A DNA stretch of 64,000 bases from Onchocerca lupi (taxonomy: Eukaryota; Nematoda; Chromadorea; Rhabditida; Onchocercidae): the NCBI GenBank assembly GCA_028564675.1, contig JAOVVO010000024.1:124001-188000 (forward strand), given 5' to 3'. The notes under the pieces are model-generated. The model was not told where the DNA came from. It was given only the letters and a program-made list of their open reading frames with translations, and searched no databases. The translations under genes were made by a program, and so were the position numbers. Below are positions 1-13,192 of the stretch, one piece after another. Position 1 is the stretch's first letter, and each line of letters opens with the position of its first letter.

Positions 1-212
1 TATACAGAAATTTAGATAGAAAACAAATTTGCAGTAATCCTTAATTTCCATCAACCAGCTATATTCTCAAAAATTTTTCTATTTTGACCAGGAATTCTTT
101 GTTAACAGTGTCAGGAAATGCATACAAGAGGATAGTTCCAGTTCTTTCAGCTAATTTCAATCGTAGCAAAGCATTTTCAGTATCATTAATTGTGTAAAGT
201 TTAAAATATATA

Positions 213-1474
213 TTAGAAAGAGAAGAATGTAAAAAGATAAAATTGTGGTATAAAGGTAAATTGGGGAGTTGCCATTGCAATCGGTTGTCCTATCTATGTC
301 TCAAATCGCAATGTTTAATTGTCAACATCAATCGTCGAAGTAACCTTCAATTTGAATTTCATATCACTTTTTCACTAATAGTACGGTTAAAACTCCCATT
401 TTGAACTTTTGACTAAAAGAGGAATTTAATTTGTTTGTTAAGTCACTGGAAAGATGTTTATCGGAGAAATATCCAGCTTGAACTTCCCATCTAGTCGTTG
501 TTAATTGTTGGCCTTTTAACAACTCTTTCTTTATTTTCAATCATTATATTAATACAATAACATTTTGTTTATTTCTTATTTATTTAGATATGTATTGGTT
601 CACTATAACTACAGCAAATTCTTTGTAAAACTTCAAAATTGCCTAATCACGGACTTCGCCTGTGAACATCAATTAATTGCAACAGATTACAGCGATAATT
701 TTGAAAAAGACAAGTTTATTAATTTGTCATAAGGTATAAATAGCTTGGGATTGTTGTAATAAGAAGCATTTATTTATGGTAGATCCATTTTATGAATTAA
801 AGCAATGAATCATGCAATTGTACAAGTACGAAATGTCGCTAGACTTTATTTAGATATGTATTCATAAAATTCTTTTTTTTTTTTTTTTCAATTCTCCAGT
901 TTAAATATCATTTCTAAGAAAGTAAAATTATATTAATATTGTTCTGTGCTGCAATCATCTTTTCTATTCTGATCGTGTCCAAAATCTATCTTTTTAGGTT
1001 ATCATTATACACAATTCACATGAATATTTATTTCTAAAAGCGATTTTTAATCATTATTATTTAATTTTACTTTTGCAAATTATTCTTTTAGAGATATTTG
1101 CGAAAGAATTGCTAGGTAATTTTTAAGCAGATGTTAACGATAGCCGAATTGAAAAAGTTTATTTCGTTTTACGACAAACAGCTGGACATGTAAGTAGGAA
1201 CGGGAACATAAGACGTGAAAGAAATAGTGCGTAGCGAACTTCAAAGCCATTACCGTGTCCCATTCTTTTCAAATTGGTCATTTTTGATGATTGAAATGAA
1301 TCTTCCCCAAATTTCATAGGCGCTTACTGTTTGTTTAGTGCCATTTGTAGTAGACAACTTGGCGATGCAGCTGGATGGGAGATGATGACAAATTCTATCA
1401 ATCGCATAATAAATGGCGACAATGAAATTTTTAGAGACGTGGGAGCGTAACGGATTGATCAGAACTTCACCCAT
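213..1474 (-). CDS. Candidate hypothetical protein gene, three exons
   Basis: No family was recognised. Three coding-like exons on the minus strand join in phase 0. Exon 1 (1474 to 1328) starts at an ATG, encodes 49 residues and ends at a strong donor (gtaagc). Exon 2 (528 to 394) encodes 45 residues, including the non-repetitive stretch TTTRWEVQAGYFSDKHL. Exon 3 (293 to 213) encodes 26 residues ending in a hydrophobic tail and a TAA. The predicted total is 120 aa. The residue composition is balanced, unlike the F/K/N/I-rich chance frames around it. The 770-base first intron and the weak acceptor of exon 2 are the uncertain points. The gene lies about 140 bases downstream of another minus-strand candidate, which would suit an operon. 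It could instead be the remains of a larger gene. Confidence 0.33.
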
Positions 1475-1613
1475 AAATTAATTTATGGGAATCAAATCAT
1501 TCAGCCGCGATGGACCAAATTATAGTACGACTGTTTCCAATCCCTTTTTATCTAATGTGGTATCAGCCCATAGTTGACACACTTGTTTAATTTATTTAAT
1601 TAGTTATACTCAT

Positions 1614-1805
1614 TTATTTACTGTTTGTCTTGTTTATTTCGTATGCATCATCACATTCTCTGCATGAATCTAGATAGTCAATAATTTCTGGAATATTCAG
1701 GAAAGTCGTTGATAGGAATCCTAGTAATGTAAATATTATGACTATTTTAATCATTTCGAAGTAATGTTTAAACAGTCTGTCTACTAGCTTTCCAGTGACA
1801 ATCAT
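1614..1805 (-). CDS. Candidate small single-pass membrane protein
   Basis: A 63-residue frame opens at the ATG at 1805-1803 and ends at TAA 1616-1614. Eight bases upstream of the ATG is a good 3' splice signal (cctattgcag, exon edge at 1814), as expected for spliced-leader trans-splicing, although an upstream cis-spliced exon is also possible. The protein has a basic N-terminus, one hydrophobic segment (about residues 19-36, IKIVIIFTLLGFLS) and an acidic tail with a Cys-x-x-Cys pair (CREC). No family was recognised. It is followed on the same strand, after about 140 bases, by the candidate gene starting at 1474. Chance is not excluded for a frame this short. Confidence 0.35.
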   Translation of the reverse strand: MIVTGKLVDRLFKHYFEMIKIVIIFTLLGFLSTTFLNIPEIIDYLDSCRECDDAYEINKTNSK

Positions 1806-4800
1806 TCTGTAACCCTGCAATAGGATCATTCAATTTTGTTTTATATTTTCCTTCTGCACTCATGAATTTTTAAAATTGTTGGTAATCAACATGGCCATTA
1901 TCCGAAACCTCCACTCCCTCGTCTCTTTACCGTAAATCAATCATTTGAATAGCCCTCATTTCGTGGGATGAAAACCATCATTAGCACCCAAAAAAGAGAT
2001 GAAATGTTCGTTTATTTTGCGAGGAATGACTATTTATTAGTGGATGGAACCGAACAGTGTTTACATTAGTGAGAAGAAGCAAAGGTGCGCCTTTCTGTCT
2101 ACCAACAACCATCGATACACCAATAAACCATCATTTCCACGATAAGACGAAAAATTTATTTGCTTAAGAGCGAAATATCATTTTTCAAAAGCGAATTCTT
2201 CTGTCATCGCATCAACCTGCCATGTGAAATGCAGTGTTGAGAAGGATTTCGCAAGTGCAAAGCAATTTTCAAGAATGGTAATCTTCCCGACATTTCATTA
2301 AGATTCATCAAAATTGACTTTAGAAGTATTTCCTCTATACGCAAATGAAGTTAGGAAGAATCAGAAAGATAATTAGGTTTGAGAAACCATGCAATACATA
2401 ACATATCGTTAATCCAAAAACATAATTTATTATTCAACATGTTTCAGAAATTTTTCAATTATTTCTTCAAATAATATCTATGATCTAACCTACTTGAATC
2501 ATCGCTTCAAATTTAAAATCTCATCTTGGATTTCAATTACAAATTCGAAATTATTTTTTCTACCAAAGGATGTTTAGCTTTATAAGCAATAATAGGTTAA
2601 TCATTTTCTTCGAACAAACAAGTAATTTTTGTTTGATTTATAAAATTTTTTTCTCCGAATTTTGTTGGAAACTTAAAAAGAATTGTTCCATCAAATGGTA
2701 GAAAAGATGGGCTTAACCGTACTTCATGCAATTGTCATAAAATAATGATATTTACCGAAATCTTTCGAAAGAAAGGGAAAACTAACGATGTGAAAGAAGA
2801 TGGACAATGTCTTGACCTTGATGGATTGCTGTTCGAGAATGTCAGGAATATGTCTTGAAAAAATTGAAAACAAGAATTTTAATCAGATATGCAGCGATAC
2901 GAATCTATTTATTGTGGCCGATCGTATTCACATAGGTTACCCGCTCCTTCATTCACCATTCTTCTACCGTTTTTCTTTTTAAATTTTCCCGAAAATGAGC
3001 GCTTTGGCAAAGATTTCGAGAGTTGATATGAGCCATGGATGGTAGTGATACCCGTTTTTGTACACCGAATTTTTCTAAAATATTTTTGTACCAATTGTCT
3101 TTCGATATCTCAAGACATTATGGAACATACAGTACTTCAACTTTCTCTCTTCCACACTCCTTGCATATCTCAAATGATTTATTATGCGGTATGGCAGTAA
3201 TGTAAAACTTTCGTTCTACGATATGAAAAGAAATATGCCAAACTTTTCACTTTTTGAAAAATCGTTAATCCCGATATTTCTGAAAGAAAATTGATTAAAG
3301 ATCAGTCATTTAGTACAACCTTCCCTTCAGTGAAAATTAACTCTTAAAACCTAAGCTCATGTCGGGATTAAATTATTTCATTCAATTTACCTTTCGCTTA
3401 AACTATCGATGTTGAACTCTAGAAAGTTTAAATCTTATTTTCGTTAACATATTTGTGATTGGCAGCTTGCACAATTTCCTCTCCGATCACTATTCACAGA
3501 ATGTTTTTAATGGTTTGGGAATAAAAATACTGCATTAAAGTAGAGTTAAAAATTAAGATCTAAACAATACTTATCAAAATGAAACTTGAAGACTACGGAA
3601 AAATAGTTCTGCAAAATTTCGAAGCATTATTTTCTCTTTTGTGTAAAGTCTTGCAAGCTTGCTGGCGCCTACAAGTAATTTGATGTGTCGTGTTAGATTA
3701 AATATCCATTATCGGATCAGTGACGCCTAAGGCAAAATAAGGCGCCATTGAAATGATAGCGACTAGGAGACGCTATAATACAGTTTTTTCAAAAGAATCT
3801 AAAAAGATACTTGAAATAGAGGGTGTGATGATCCATGGCTTGCCAACTGTCTCAAATTGTTAATCAAGCTTAACACTTTGTGCATTACTGCAACTTTACA
3901 CTTTTGGAAGATGAGATTGGCTCTTAGATAGCAATGTGCTAATTCAGCGATGCTATGAAGGACTGGAATACTTTCACAAGCGAATAATTACAAATTACTT
4001 ATTACAAAACGAGGAAGAATTTGTTGAAACAAAACCATAAAACAGGATGGGCAGATAATTAACCTGAGGTAAGGCTAGGCTAAATTTCCACATGTATGTT
4101 TCCTGCTAGTTATTTAACATGAAAAAGAAGTTTAAAATTATTGTCTGAAATGAGTATATATACTTGATGTCATTCTGGAAATAGTTGTTGATTTCTGATC
4201 ATCAGTTAATGCACAAATAAATAAGCAAGTTTACTTATTACTAAGTTTGCTGACTTTATGGATTAATTGCGGAGAAAATTTCAATTGAAATGTATGGATT
4301 AGCATCACTTCTAGACTTCTCGATCATTGTACAAATTCTCGATGATGAAACGAAAATTCATCATTCGTCAACGAAAAATCCCCGGAATGTTGCTCAAAGA
4401 GAACAGAGGAGAACAAGGGAGAAGATCAGGAATGTTCCACCGGACAGCAAATCGTTTCGATGATTGATATGTCTTAACAAACATCAATCTCAAAAAAATG
4501 TTGCTGTAATAAGCTGTTTTTACCGTTGTATTTGCCAGTCCTTCAATTACAATTATTTTTGAAACTCAGACACTCATCCTTTTTGTGTAATATTCGCAGA
4601 TGAATGAAAATTGCCTTCTTTTTTTTCTTTATTTCATTTTATTATTTTATATTTCAAAAAAAAAAAAGGAAAAAAAGTTGATTCTTATCAGTCTGTACAG
4701 TTATTCTAGCTTTTCCATTGCTTATCATTTCATTTTAGTAACCTTAAAATTACTTATCTGTTTTCTAAAAATTGCTAGCATTTTCTCATGCAAAGTTCTG

Positions 4801-6140
4801 CTCAGAAGCAACAAACTGAGCTATAACGAGGTATCTGAAGCAAGATGGAGATTGTTTTCTGCGTATTTATTAATAATGATGAGTGAACCGGAATGTTTCT
4901 AACTATTCACTGATGAAATTAGCATTATGAGTGCATGATTCAGCCTGATATGTAATAGTGCAATCATCGTGAAATATGCTTCATTGAATGTTTGCGATGA
5001 TTATCATTATCACGAAGAGATTATTGAAAAAGAAAACTAACTTTTGATAGAAAACGATAAAATAGTTCGATCAAAAATTGATTCATCAGTTGGCAAAAAA
5101 TAATGAATAAAAGGATGAAGTGCGGGATAAAATTGAAAGAAGCAACAGCAGTTTAATTCGACTGCATTCATTCGTTCAGTTTCAGGTCATTTTAATTGGA
5201 TGATAAAAAGCATAGATTTGTTCCAGTTCTCCGTTTCAATGTGATTGCAACGAATAATTGATTGATGCGTTAGCAACAACTTACTTTCTTGGTTTGAAAG
5301 CATTATTGTCATAGAAAAGCTGGGAATTAGGGAAATTTTTCCTTTCGAAATGATCGCTTTAAACTTTACTTTACTGCAGAAATCGCTGCTCCATTCTTTC
5401 CTTCCATTGTGCAGTGCCCGAAATGTCAAAGATGATCACTCGTTCGTTCCCTAATGAAGTCAGATAATTGTAATCCGAAATAACAAACAGTCTTCTCCAA
5501 CCAAAACACAACAGTTAGGGATTGGACGGGAGAAAGCCTCAAATATCTCGTCTCAAGACATTCAAATCGTGCTTTGTAACAAATGAAGAATGGAAGATTT
5601 TTGAGTGAGCGACTCGAAGAATCGAAAAAATCGAAGAGTCGAAGGTTAGAAAGAAAACAAAGCGTTGCATTTTAAGAAAAAAGGTGCAAAGTAAATGAAT
5701 TGTAATGATGATTAGCGCGGAGATTCTAAATGGAGTAGATGATCCAAGGGAAAATAATAGGCTTCCTGACATTGGTATTGATTGTTCTCTATGAAAACAC
5801 AAAGGATTATAAGTGGGAACACATTATTGCAAATACTGGTAATTAGCAAAGAATAATAAAGATGGAAGTTCATTTGTTGGACTAAAGTTGATTCTTTGCT
5901 GATATCTACATTTATCCGACTTCTCTCCACTTTACTCTTCTTTTATTTCAATTCCTCAGAAAGTTTCGATCGTAAGATTTTCCAATTCTAAAATTTTGAA
6001 TCAAATCGATTTCATACAAATGTTTTCGAATTAACAAAATTGGCTCCTTATCATTACCATCACAATTTATAATTCAGCAAAATGTACCAACTTTTTCGAA
6101 GCATTATTGCTTTACTACTACTATTTTTCGCACACATTTC

Positions 6141-6143
<3 letters not shown>

Positions 6144-6188
<45 letters not shown>
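6144..6188. repeat. Poly(T) tract, 45 bases
   Basis: Uninterrupted run of T. The open frame across it (starting at 6082) is a low-complexity artefact. Confidence 0.95.
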
Positions 6189-6189
<1 letters not shown>

Positions 6190-6434
6190 GAATCTATTTT
6201 GGAGGATTCCTATCTCCCCGTTGAAACACTTTTTTTTATAACAGTCATTACTCATTGCATTATAATCAAATAATTTCAGGTTAAATTACTGGGAAATTTC
6301 AAATCATTTTCTATTTCAGTCAAGTTTAATTTATTTTTTGATTTTCAAAGGACTGAAGGAAGTCGCCAAACATGACGAAAACTGGAAATGAAAACTTTTA
6401 CCTCGAGGCAAAAAGCGAGAACATTCTGCTAGTG

Positions 6435-6454
6435 GAGAGAGAGAGAGAGAGAGA
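6435..6454. repeat. (GA)n microsatellite
   Basis: About ten GA repeats within a longer purine-rich stretch. Confidence 0.9.
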
Positions 6455-7118
6455 ATGAAACAAGGTCATTCTCGATTTTCGATTTTCAAAATGGCGAATG
6501 AATAGTTTGGCGGGCTGTAGCGCATTTCTCCCATAATAATTTATGGACTCTCGAAGTATTTGTTGTATTGAATCTGAAGAGAGGTGGCCTTGCATCTCGA
6601 AAACCTTTTCTTTCCTCTTACCTTTGCCCTTCCTTCTGTCCTTCTCGATAATCTTTCCAAGCCCCCGCTCCTCATCTCCCCGTATCATCCTTTCTCTCGG
6701 AGGAGAGAAATGGCACACCTGCTGATTAGTAATAAACTATAATTTACATAACAGATATTCAAATGACCATGGCCTAGAAACAGGTATACACATCCCTTTC
6801 AGAGCTGGCGCCAATCTGTTCAACCATATTTCTTCAAATACAAACATTCATTATTTCCAGTTCGAAATTACTTTCGATTTTTAATTAAGAAGCAAAAAGA
6901 TGGATAGATAGGCCATAAAAAACTCTTCTCTCAATTCATGTAGTCTCCATTTAAAACATTAATGTGTCACTACTGAATTTAAATTTTTAAACTTATTCTC
7001 GGAACCTGAAAATTCCCATTTTTGTATTCCGAAATCATATTTGATATTAACTTTTTTTGAAAACTATAATTTGAAATGTTTATTTTTATATATTTATTTT
7101 TAGTATTATTATTATTAT

Positions 7119-7120
<2 letters not shown>

Positions 7121-7154
<34 letters not shown>

Positions 7155-7161
7155 TTATTTT

Positions 7162-7192
<31 letters not shown>
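7121..7192. repeat. Two poly(T) runs split by an AT spacer
   Basis: T runs of about 30 bases on each side of a short TA-rich spacer, preceded by (ATT)n. Confidence 0.9.
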
Positions 7193-8776
7193 GAGAATCA
7201 TAATTTGAGATGTTTATATCAACAGTTTTTTATGCTCAGAACATTGGGAAAAGGGGACACAAAGATTTGTTGCAAAAAAATCGAAGCACATTGAAGCTAA
7301 TCATTTATTGCAAAACAGGTTATCGTTTTGGAACAGAACTGTGAAATAACGCCATTTATTTATTTACATAGCAAACGTATTATACTTAACGTAGTATTCA
7401 CGATTCCTTCAAAATTCAAAGAGAAAAATCAGAGAAACTTGAACATTTTTTCAATTTTTCCTTTGCTTCTTCATTAAGTCTACACTAATACTGATTAACA
7501 GAATTTTTAGATTTTTTCTGAGTAGAAGTCCGATAAACTGTGGCAGTAACTATTTGAAATTGAAATGTCGATCTTATAGACTCTGGTGTGTTTATCTTAT
7601 AGACACTAGTGTGCACAACAGTGTTTACATAGTTCGATGATCGTTGGAGATGCGGATTTCTACAAAAAATTTGCTTTTCTTAATATTGTAAATGGAGAAG
7701 GCAAGATTTTAATAAACTACAAAATCAGAAAATCTTGAGATATCGCGCTGTTCCATCGACTAATTATCGATTTTATTGCTTGTCATTCATTCGAACACTA
7801 ATTATAATTTAGAATTTTGCTCATGAATATTGTTTGACAGAATAAGAATGGTAGTTTTAGTCGACCATGACCTGATTTGATTTGTAGTATTGCGCAAGCA
7901 CAAATGAATGATGTTTTTATGGGACATCACATTCGGAGTCATTAGATTCGAATATCTTCATTTCTGTATTCCAAATTTTTCTTGAAATTAATTAAGTATT
8001 CGAAGTTCAACGATATGATTACTTTAATCAGAAGAAAAAACTAGTTCTTCCCTTTCTACAAAAAATAGAATTTTTAAAAATATTTCCAGTTAAATTTCAA
8101 ATCCTCTATTTATAAATTTATATGCTGCCCTTGCAAAAGCAATTTTCTCCTCATTTGCGTCTCCTTCAGTTAAACTTTACAATTCACATATAATTATTGA
8201 ATGTGATAATTACTGAATTTGAGCAATTAAGTCAACAGGCCATTCGAGAAAAGGTCAAGTTTTAACAATCTTGTGTTCAATTTTTTAACTCATTTAATGT
8301 CTTCTATTCATCTCTATGCGTAATACGAACTCTTACCATATTAAACGGTGATATTCCGATCAGCTATCATTAAAAATCATATTATTTTTTTTTCAAAGCA
8401 TTTCCGAATCCTTGGATATACAACCATTAAGGATTATTGTACCGCTTATAGAGCTATTTAATATATAAGCAGCGACCAGATGGTCAATATTATGTATAAA
8501 ATTTTATATTGCTTAGCCAAATAATGATAAGTATTAAATATTAAATTGTGCAAACAAACGAATTCGGATACATTAAATAAATGATCGATTTCTCGCTCAG
8601 GCTATTATTATTATTATTCCAAATCATGATAAATATGCCATAAGAACGATTCTTACTCTTCTTATTATGTAAATGAAAGAGCCGTTTTGCAAAATGCCAC
8701 AAAAATAGTGAAGTTGATAAGAAGGCTGAATTCAATACACACACAGACAACACTCAGTCATTATCTATTTGTGTCA

Positions 8777-8821
8777 CCCACACACACACACACACCACAT
8801 ATATATATATATATATATATT
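8777..8821. repeat. (CA)n followed by (AT)n microsatellite
   Basis: A CA repeat (8777-8796) runs almost directly into an AT repeat (8799-8821), a compound microsatellite that is probably polymorphic. Confidence 0.92.
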
Positions 8822-9550
8822 TATGCAAACAAAAACAATATATGCCTATTATGTCAAATGAAATTAATCATCGAAAAGAATGAAAATAAATGGAGCAGAG
8901 ATCGATCGTCAAGACTATTCGCAATGCTTATTGTTTTCGCAGTACCATAACCGTTTACCGTGATGGAAAGATGAATTAATCTTCCTTCATTTGCGAACAG
9001 ATAGCTTTACGGATAATTGTTGCTAGATCTTTACTTGTTTTATAAGCATTCTTTTCATGTTCCTTAATTTCTGGACAGGTGAGATGTAACGAAATGCCTC
9101 CTGACAATTCCGGTTACATTCCGAGATTACCTTATAGCTTCTTCATTCGGAATAGCTGTCCAGCCTGGATCCAAAATTTCGGTAAACATCGCAAGCGCCT
9201 ATTCCACGAATACATACATGCTGGCATGGCTCATGTCGAGATGTCCCGGTGACGGAGCACAGTCCCCGGAACTTTGTGTCGCCGACAATGAATTGCCTTC
9301 CTTCCAGAGGCTGGCGCCAAAAGTGGTGAGGAAACGAGTTGCCTCGATGGAGCACCGAGCCACATGGACAGACAGATCACCGGAGAGCTGTAAACAACGG
9401 CAACAACTAACTCTCCTGTTCACACAACAGATGCCTTTCGTGCATGCAAATAATGCTGCTTCTTCTCCTACAAACAATAACCTCGTCGATTGACAGTAAC
9501 TTCACCCAAACAAGTATGAGCGAGGAAAGCAGAAAGCTGCTGCCACAACT

Positions 9551-9570
9551 ATCCATCCATCCATCCATCC
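9551..9570. repeat. (ATCC)5 tetranucleotide repeat
   Basis: Five exact ATCC units inside the GC-richer patch at 9.1-9.9 kb. Confidence 0.9.
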
Positions 9571-11777
9571 AGCAATCCTTCTCTCCTTCCTTTTGCAAAC
9601 AACTCCGTCCTCCACTCTCCTCCTCACAGCTGTGCCTTTTGCGCGCGGCCGCTTGCTTGTATGCATGCAAAAATCCATCTCACCCTTTTTCTTCTCTTCC
9701 AGAAGGAAAGAATTTGTGTATCTTTGGAGAGTTGACAATGGTGACATTTGTTATTGTTCACTATTAATTTGGTAGTCACAGAGGAGAGAATGAAGATATT
9801 TGTGTTCAGTGTCCAAAACATGCGAAAAGTCTCAGGCGAGTGACAAGAAATTCCCCAATGGTGCAACCCCATTCATCCATCTCTTATCCGTCACCCGGGA
9901 CCAGCTCCGCAAATGCACCAACGAATTGTGCATCATCAGTTGTTGCAACAATTAACTTCTTAAAGCAACTAATTAATTTCATGCTTGTAGGCTAGTTCAG
10001 TCTTTTCGATCAGCTCATTGTATTCTTCTGGCAACCATTCATTCGTGCTTTTTGAAATAAACTTCTGGGAACTAATTGGAATCTATCGAATACTGCAAGC
10101 ATCATTCTCAGATACTTCACCACATCACCCTCAGGGACAGTCTATCAATCCAGTCATCCTTATTGTCAAATTAGGTAGCAGGGATAAAGCACGTATTTAA
10201 CCCTGGTTGACCCGGAACGTAGCCATATTTGCCATTCAAAATACCATATGAATGAAGTGATTAATTATATTATCAACAGCAGCAGTACGCTGATCAGTTC
10301 CCTGTTATCATGCATTATCACTGATCCTCCATTATCACCAGTGTAAATTCCTATCACTTCCTTTCAATTTCAAGCATAAATACCAATAATGGAAATGCTA
10401 GCCGTCTCCCAGTGCTGCAAGCAATTCTGCAAGCTGCAACTCATCCGCACGCATTTGTGCACTGCTGATAAAGAAGGTAGCTTGAACATACTATGATTTA
10501 CACTGCCTTGGTTATGTGCCAACTTTTCCCACTTTTTTATAGTAAATGAAATAGAGTTCGAATGAGGAGGATGTAGACAACTGCAGTTTTTAGTGAGCAA
10601 ATTTCATGAATACATAATAATCGTCCTGATAGAAAGAGAGACAAAAAGAGAAGTAGAGAAGAGGAAGAAAACATTTGAATAAGGATGAGCGTTTCGTTGG
10701 TGGAATCGGAGAGAAAATGGGAAAAGGGGGAGGGGAGGAGTGAAGAGAAGAACGGAGAACAAGAGGAAGGGGAGGTACTATGGAGATGTGGGTGGCTCGT
10801 CGTTGTGTTCCATCGAAAAGGAGTGCATTGCTGAGTGCGGGAAAGCGGCCAGTCGGCGTAGTGGGAGAGTGCGTGGTTGTATTGGTCAACTGTCCACTTG
10901 ACCCCGGTGACCCCTATCTGATTGCTCTTCTCTGCTTACACTACCTGCGTAATGACCACATACGATACATATAATTGCTGTTACCTCTATTACTAATACT
11001 CCCCCTGCAACTGTTAATGACTGTTGATATCTATTACTCTTCACTCCTCTACACTTCCATCTCCATCATTATCACTATCATTATCACAATGATTGCTGCT
11101 AACACCATCGATTGATCAGTCAGTTAAATGGAGCCGCCGCAATTTTGTGTTCTATGAATACAAACGTGCTCGAATGTCTACTTTTGTCCACTACGAATGT
11201 TCCAATTTCTACTACATATACATTTGTAGTTCGATGTTAGTGACCACTGATCAACACTGTTTACCATTTCATCTTGTCCGCTTCATTCATTTATCTATAT
11301 TTACTTTATTTAACTTTCACGTAGTTATGCGCTCGTTCACCTTCGATACTACCTAATATTTTATGACATTGTAAATGTTTAATATGCCGGTTATTTTTTC
11401 AAATCATTCTTATGAATATTTAAATCACTTTTATGATTTCTTGCATTTAAGTTTCCAAGCATTTATATCTTCGAAGAATAGTAATTTTTTTCAGTTTCTT
11501 ATCTATCTTGATTTTGGGCTTTGAAACGCGAATAAAATTTTGATTAAACATTCCAGTTATGGTATATCTCAATTTCGAGTTTTACCAATTAAAAAATTTC
11601 ATCAAGATAGTGGAAAATAGAGAGACATGTATGTTGTGTATATTTGTATGTATAATCTATTTGTTACTTTTCTGTTATACTTTATAGTAGTTAAATTAGT
11701 GGTCATTGCGGCACTCTTTCATACACTGAGAACTTTTGTGAAATATTGATATGTGACGGTACTTGTTCACTTCTCTG

Positions 11778-11995
11778 TCACCCTCCATGAAGGAGGGAAC
11801 CCTTATCGGATTTCGCGAATGAGATGACCCGTGTTCCCTTCTTTTTTTTTGTGTCCCATTCCTCATTCTTCTTCCCTTTTACAGCGATCGGACAGTGTTG
11901 TCCATCAATATGAACTATGAAGAACTTCTGCCTTCCTTCCTCCTCAACTCCATAAATTAATCTTTTTCCTGAAGTATTCAGATTGTTGGACAACT
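11778..11995 (-). other. Isolated exon-like reading frame
   Basis: A 71-codon minus-strand frame with balanced composition (motifs KRLIYGVEEEGRQKFF and HIDGQHCPIAVKG) ends in TGA. There is no in-frame ATG, but an acceptor-like cgcctag sits directly upstream. If real, it is the terminal exon of an otherwise unseen gene. No family was recognised and no partner exon was found upstream. Confidence 0.22.
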
Positions 11996-13192
11996 AGGCG
12001 ACAACTCCCTTCTTCCTTTACTTTCTTTTTTCGCACTTTACTTTTTTATCACTGTTATTATATAGTCACTTACTTTAACAGCTGACCATGACAATGACCA
12101 GAGCTCTGCTATTTAAAGCGGAATCATCGCAACTGTTTGGACAGGTGTAACATTTTTTTTCAAGTAAAGTTCAGTATAGGTTGGAAGAGTCATTTTCTTA
12201 AAAGGTTCATCTCTTTGACCTCATTTTTGAATAAGGTATAGTAACATCGTAATGAATTTAAAGTGCCCTCCAATTTACCTAATTGAAGCTTGAAAATGAC
12301 ATATGGTTTATCCTGTGGGTATTGGGATCGTTAATGCTTGAATTATTGTTATGTCACGAATGGCTGGGGAAATAAATGCTTTTTAAGCAAGTATTAAGTC
12401 AGTTTCCTTGCTCTTCTCTTCTGTCTCTTTGACCCAAATGTCGTTCGTTATCCTAACCTCTATCCAGCATCTATCTGCATTCTGATTTTTTGAGCCATAT
12501 GGCTTCAATATTATATCCCTTTTCCAATGATGCTTGATTGATTTACTGCTTGACAGAGCTCTTGATTGTTACTAATTTTTTTGGAGCTGTTCACATTCAT
12601 TATACTTTTTTGGATATTTTTTGTAAGTTCATTTTCAACTTCCGAAAGAGTAGAACGAGTGCTATTCATTTATTAAATGCGATAGTTGTTTGTATTTGAA
12701 CAATTTACTTATTAAGCTTGCTAATGATATATGTATAATCTGTTAAACCAATTAATGTTTTTCCCAACTCTAGAAGTTAGACAGTCCGAAAATGGGAGGA
12801 GAGACTGTTGGTACTTCTGGACTAATTAGAGATTTTTGCTTCAGCTCTTTACTGTTCCATTATGACTCTGAGAATTGTTCTAAAGCATATCCAAAAATGA
12901 ATGTCCCATTGATCGATAGAATAAAATTATTATTTACATTTTTGAATTAAATTTAAGTCAAATTTCCGGAAATTTGCTTGAGCACATGATCGGTAAAAAT
13001 TTTGTCTGTTTTGTCTACTTATTACATGCGATAATTGTGCGTGATTAACAATTTACAAATATCAAGTATTATTTTTAGATTTATTAATCCTTCCTGTATC
13101 TTCGGAACAAAAACAGAAACATTGAAATTGAAAGATATATCGCTCATTTTATCTGATTTTTCCTCACTATCCTAAATTATCTGATAAATTCA

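Larger units (their letters stand above)
1815..13192. other. Long gene-poor region upstream of the first CKI gene
   Basis: About 11 kb without a gene I can support. It contains homopolymer T runs (6144-6188, 7121-7192), short microsatellites, a purine/pyrimidine-skewed stretch (6400-6720 and 10630-10790) and a GC-richer patch at 9.1-9.9 kb. Four GGCGCC cores occur (3664, 3741, 6807, 9313), some with E2F-like flanks. One exon-like frame lies on the minus strand at 11778-11995. By position the region could hold distal regulatory DNA for the CKI gene at 13.2 kb, but nothing in it proves this. Confidence 0.5.

Noticed and set aside
6398..6725. Frames on both strands over a GA/CT-rich region
   Set aside because: Low complexity caused by the purine/pyrimidine bias.
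9143..9767. Cluster of overlapping 60-107 codon frames on both strands
   Set aside because: Mutually overlapping frames in a GC-richer patch cannot all be genes, and none has a signal, family motif or consistent splicing.
10018..10974. Several 60-99 codon frames around 10.0-11.0 kb
   Set aside because: They are frames created by a purine-rich strand; no splice sites or motifs support coding.
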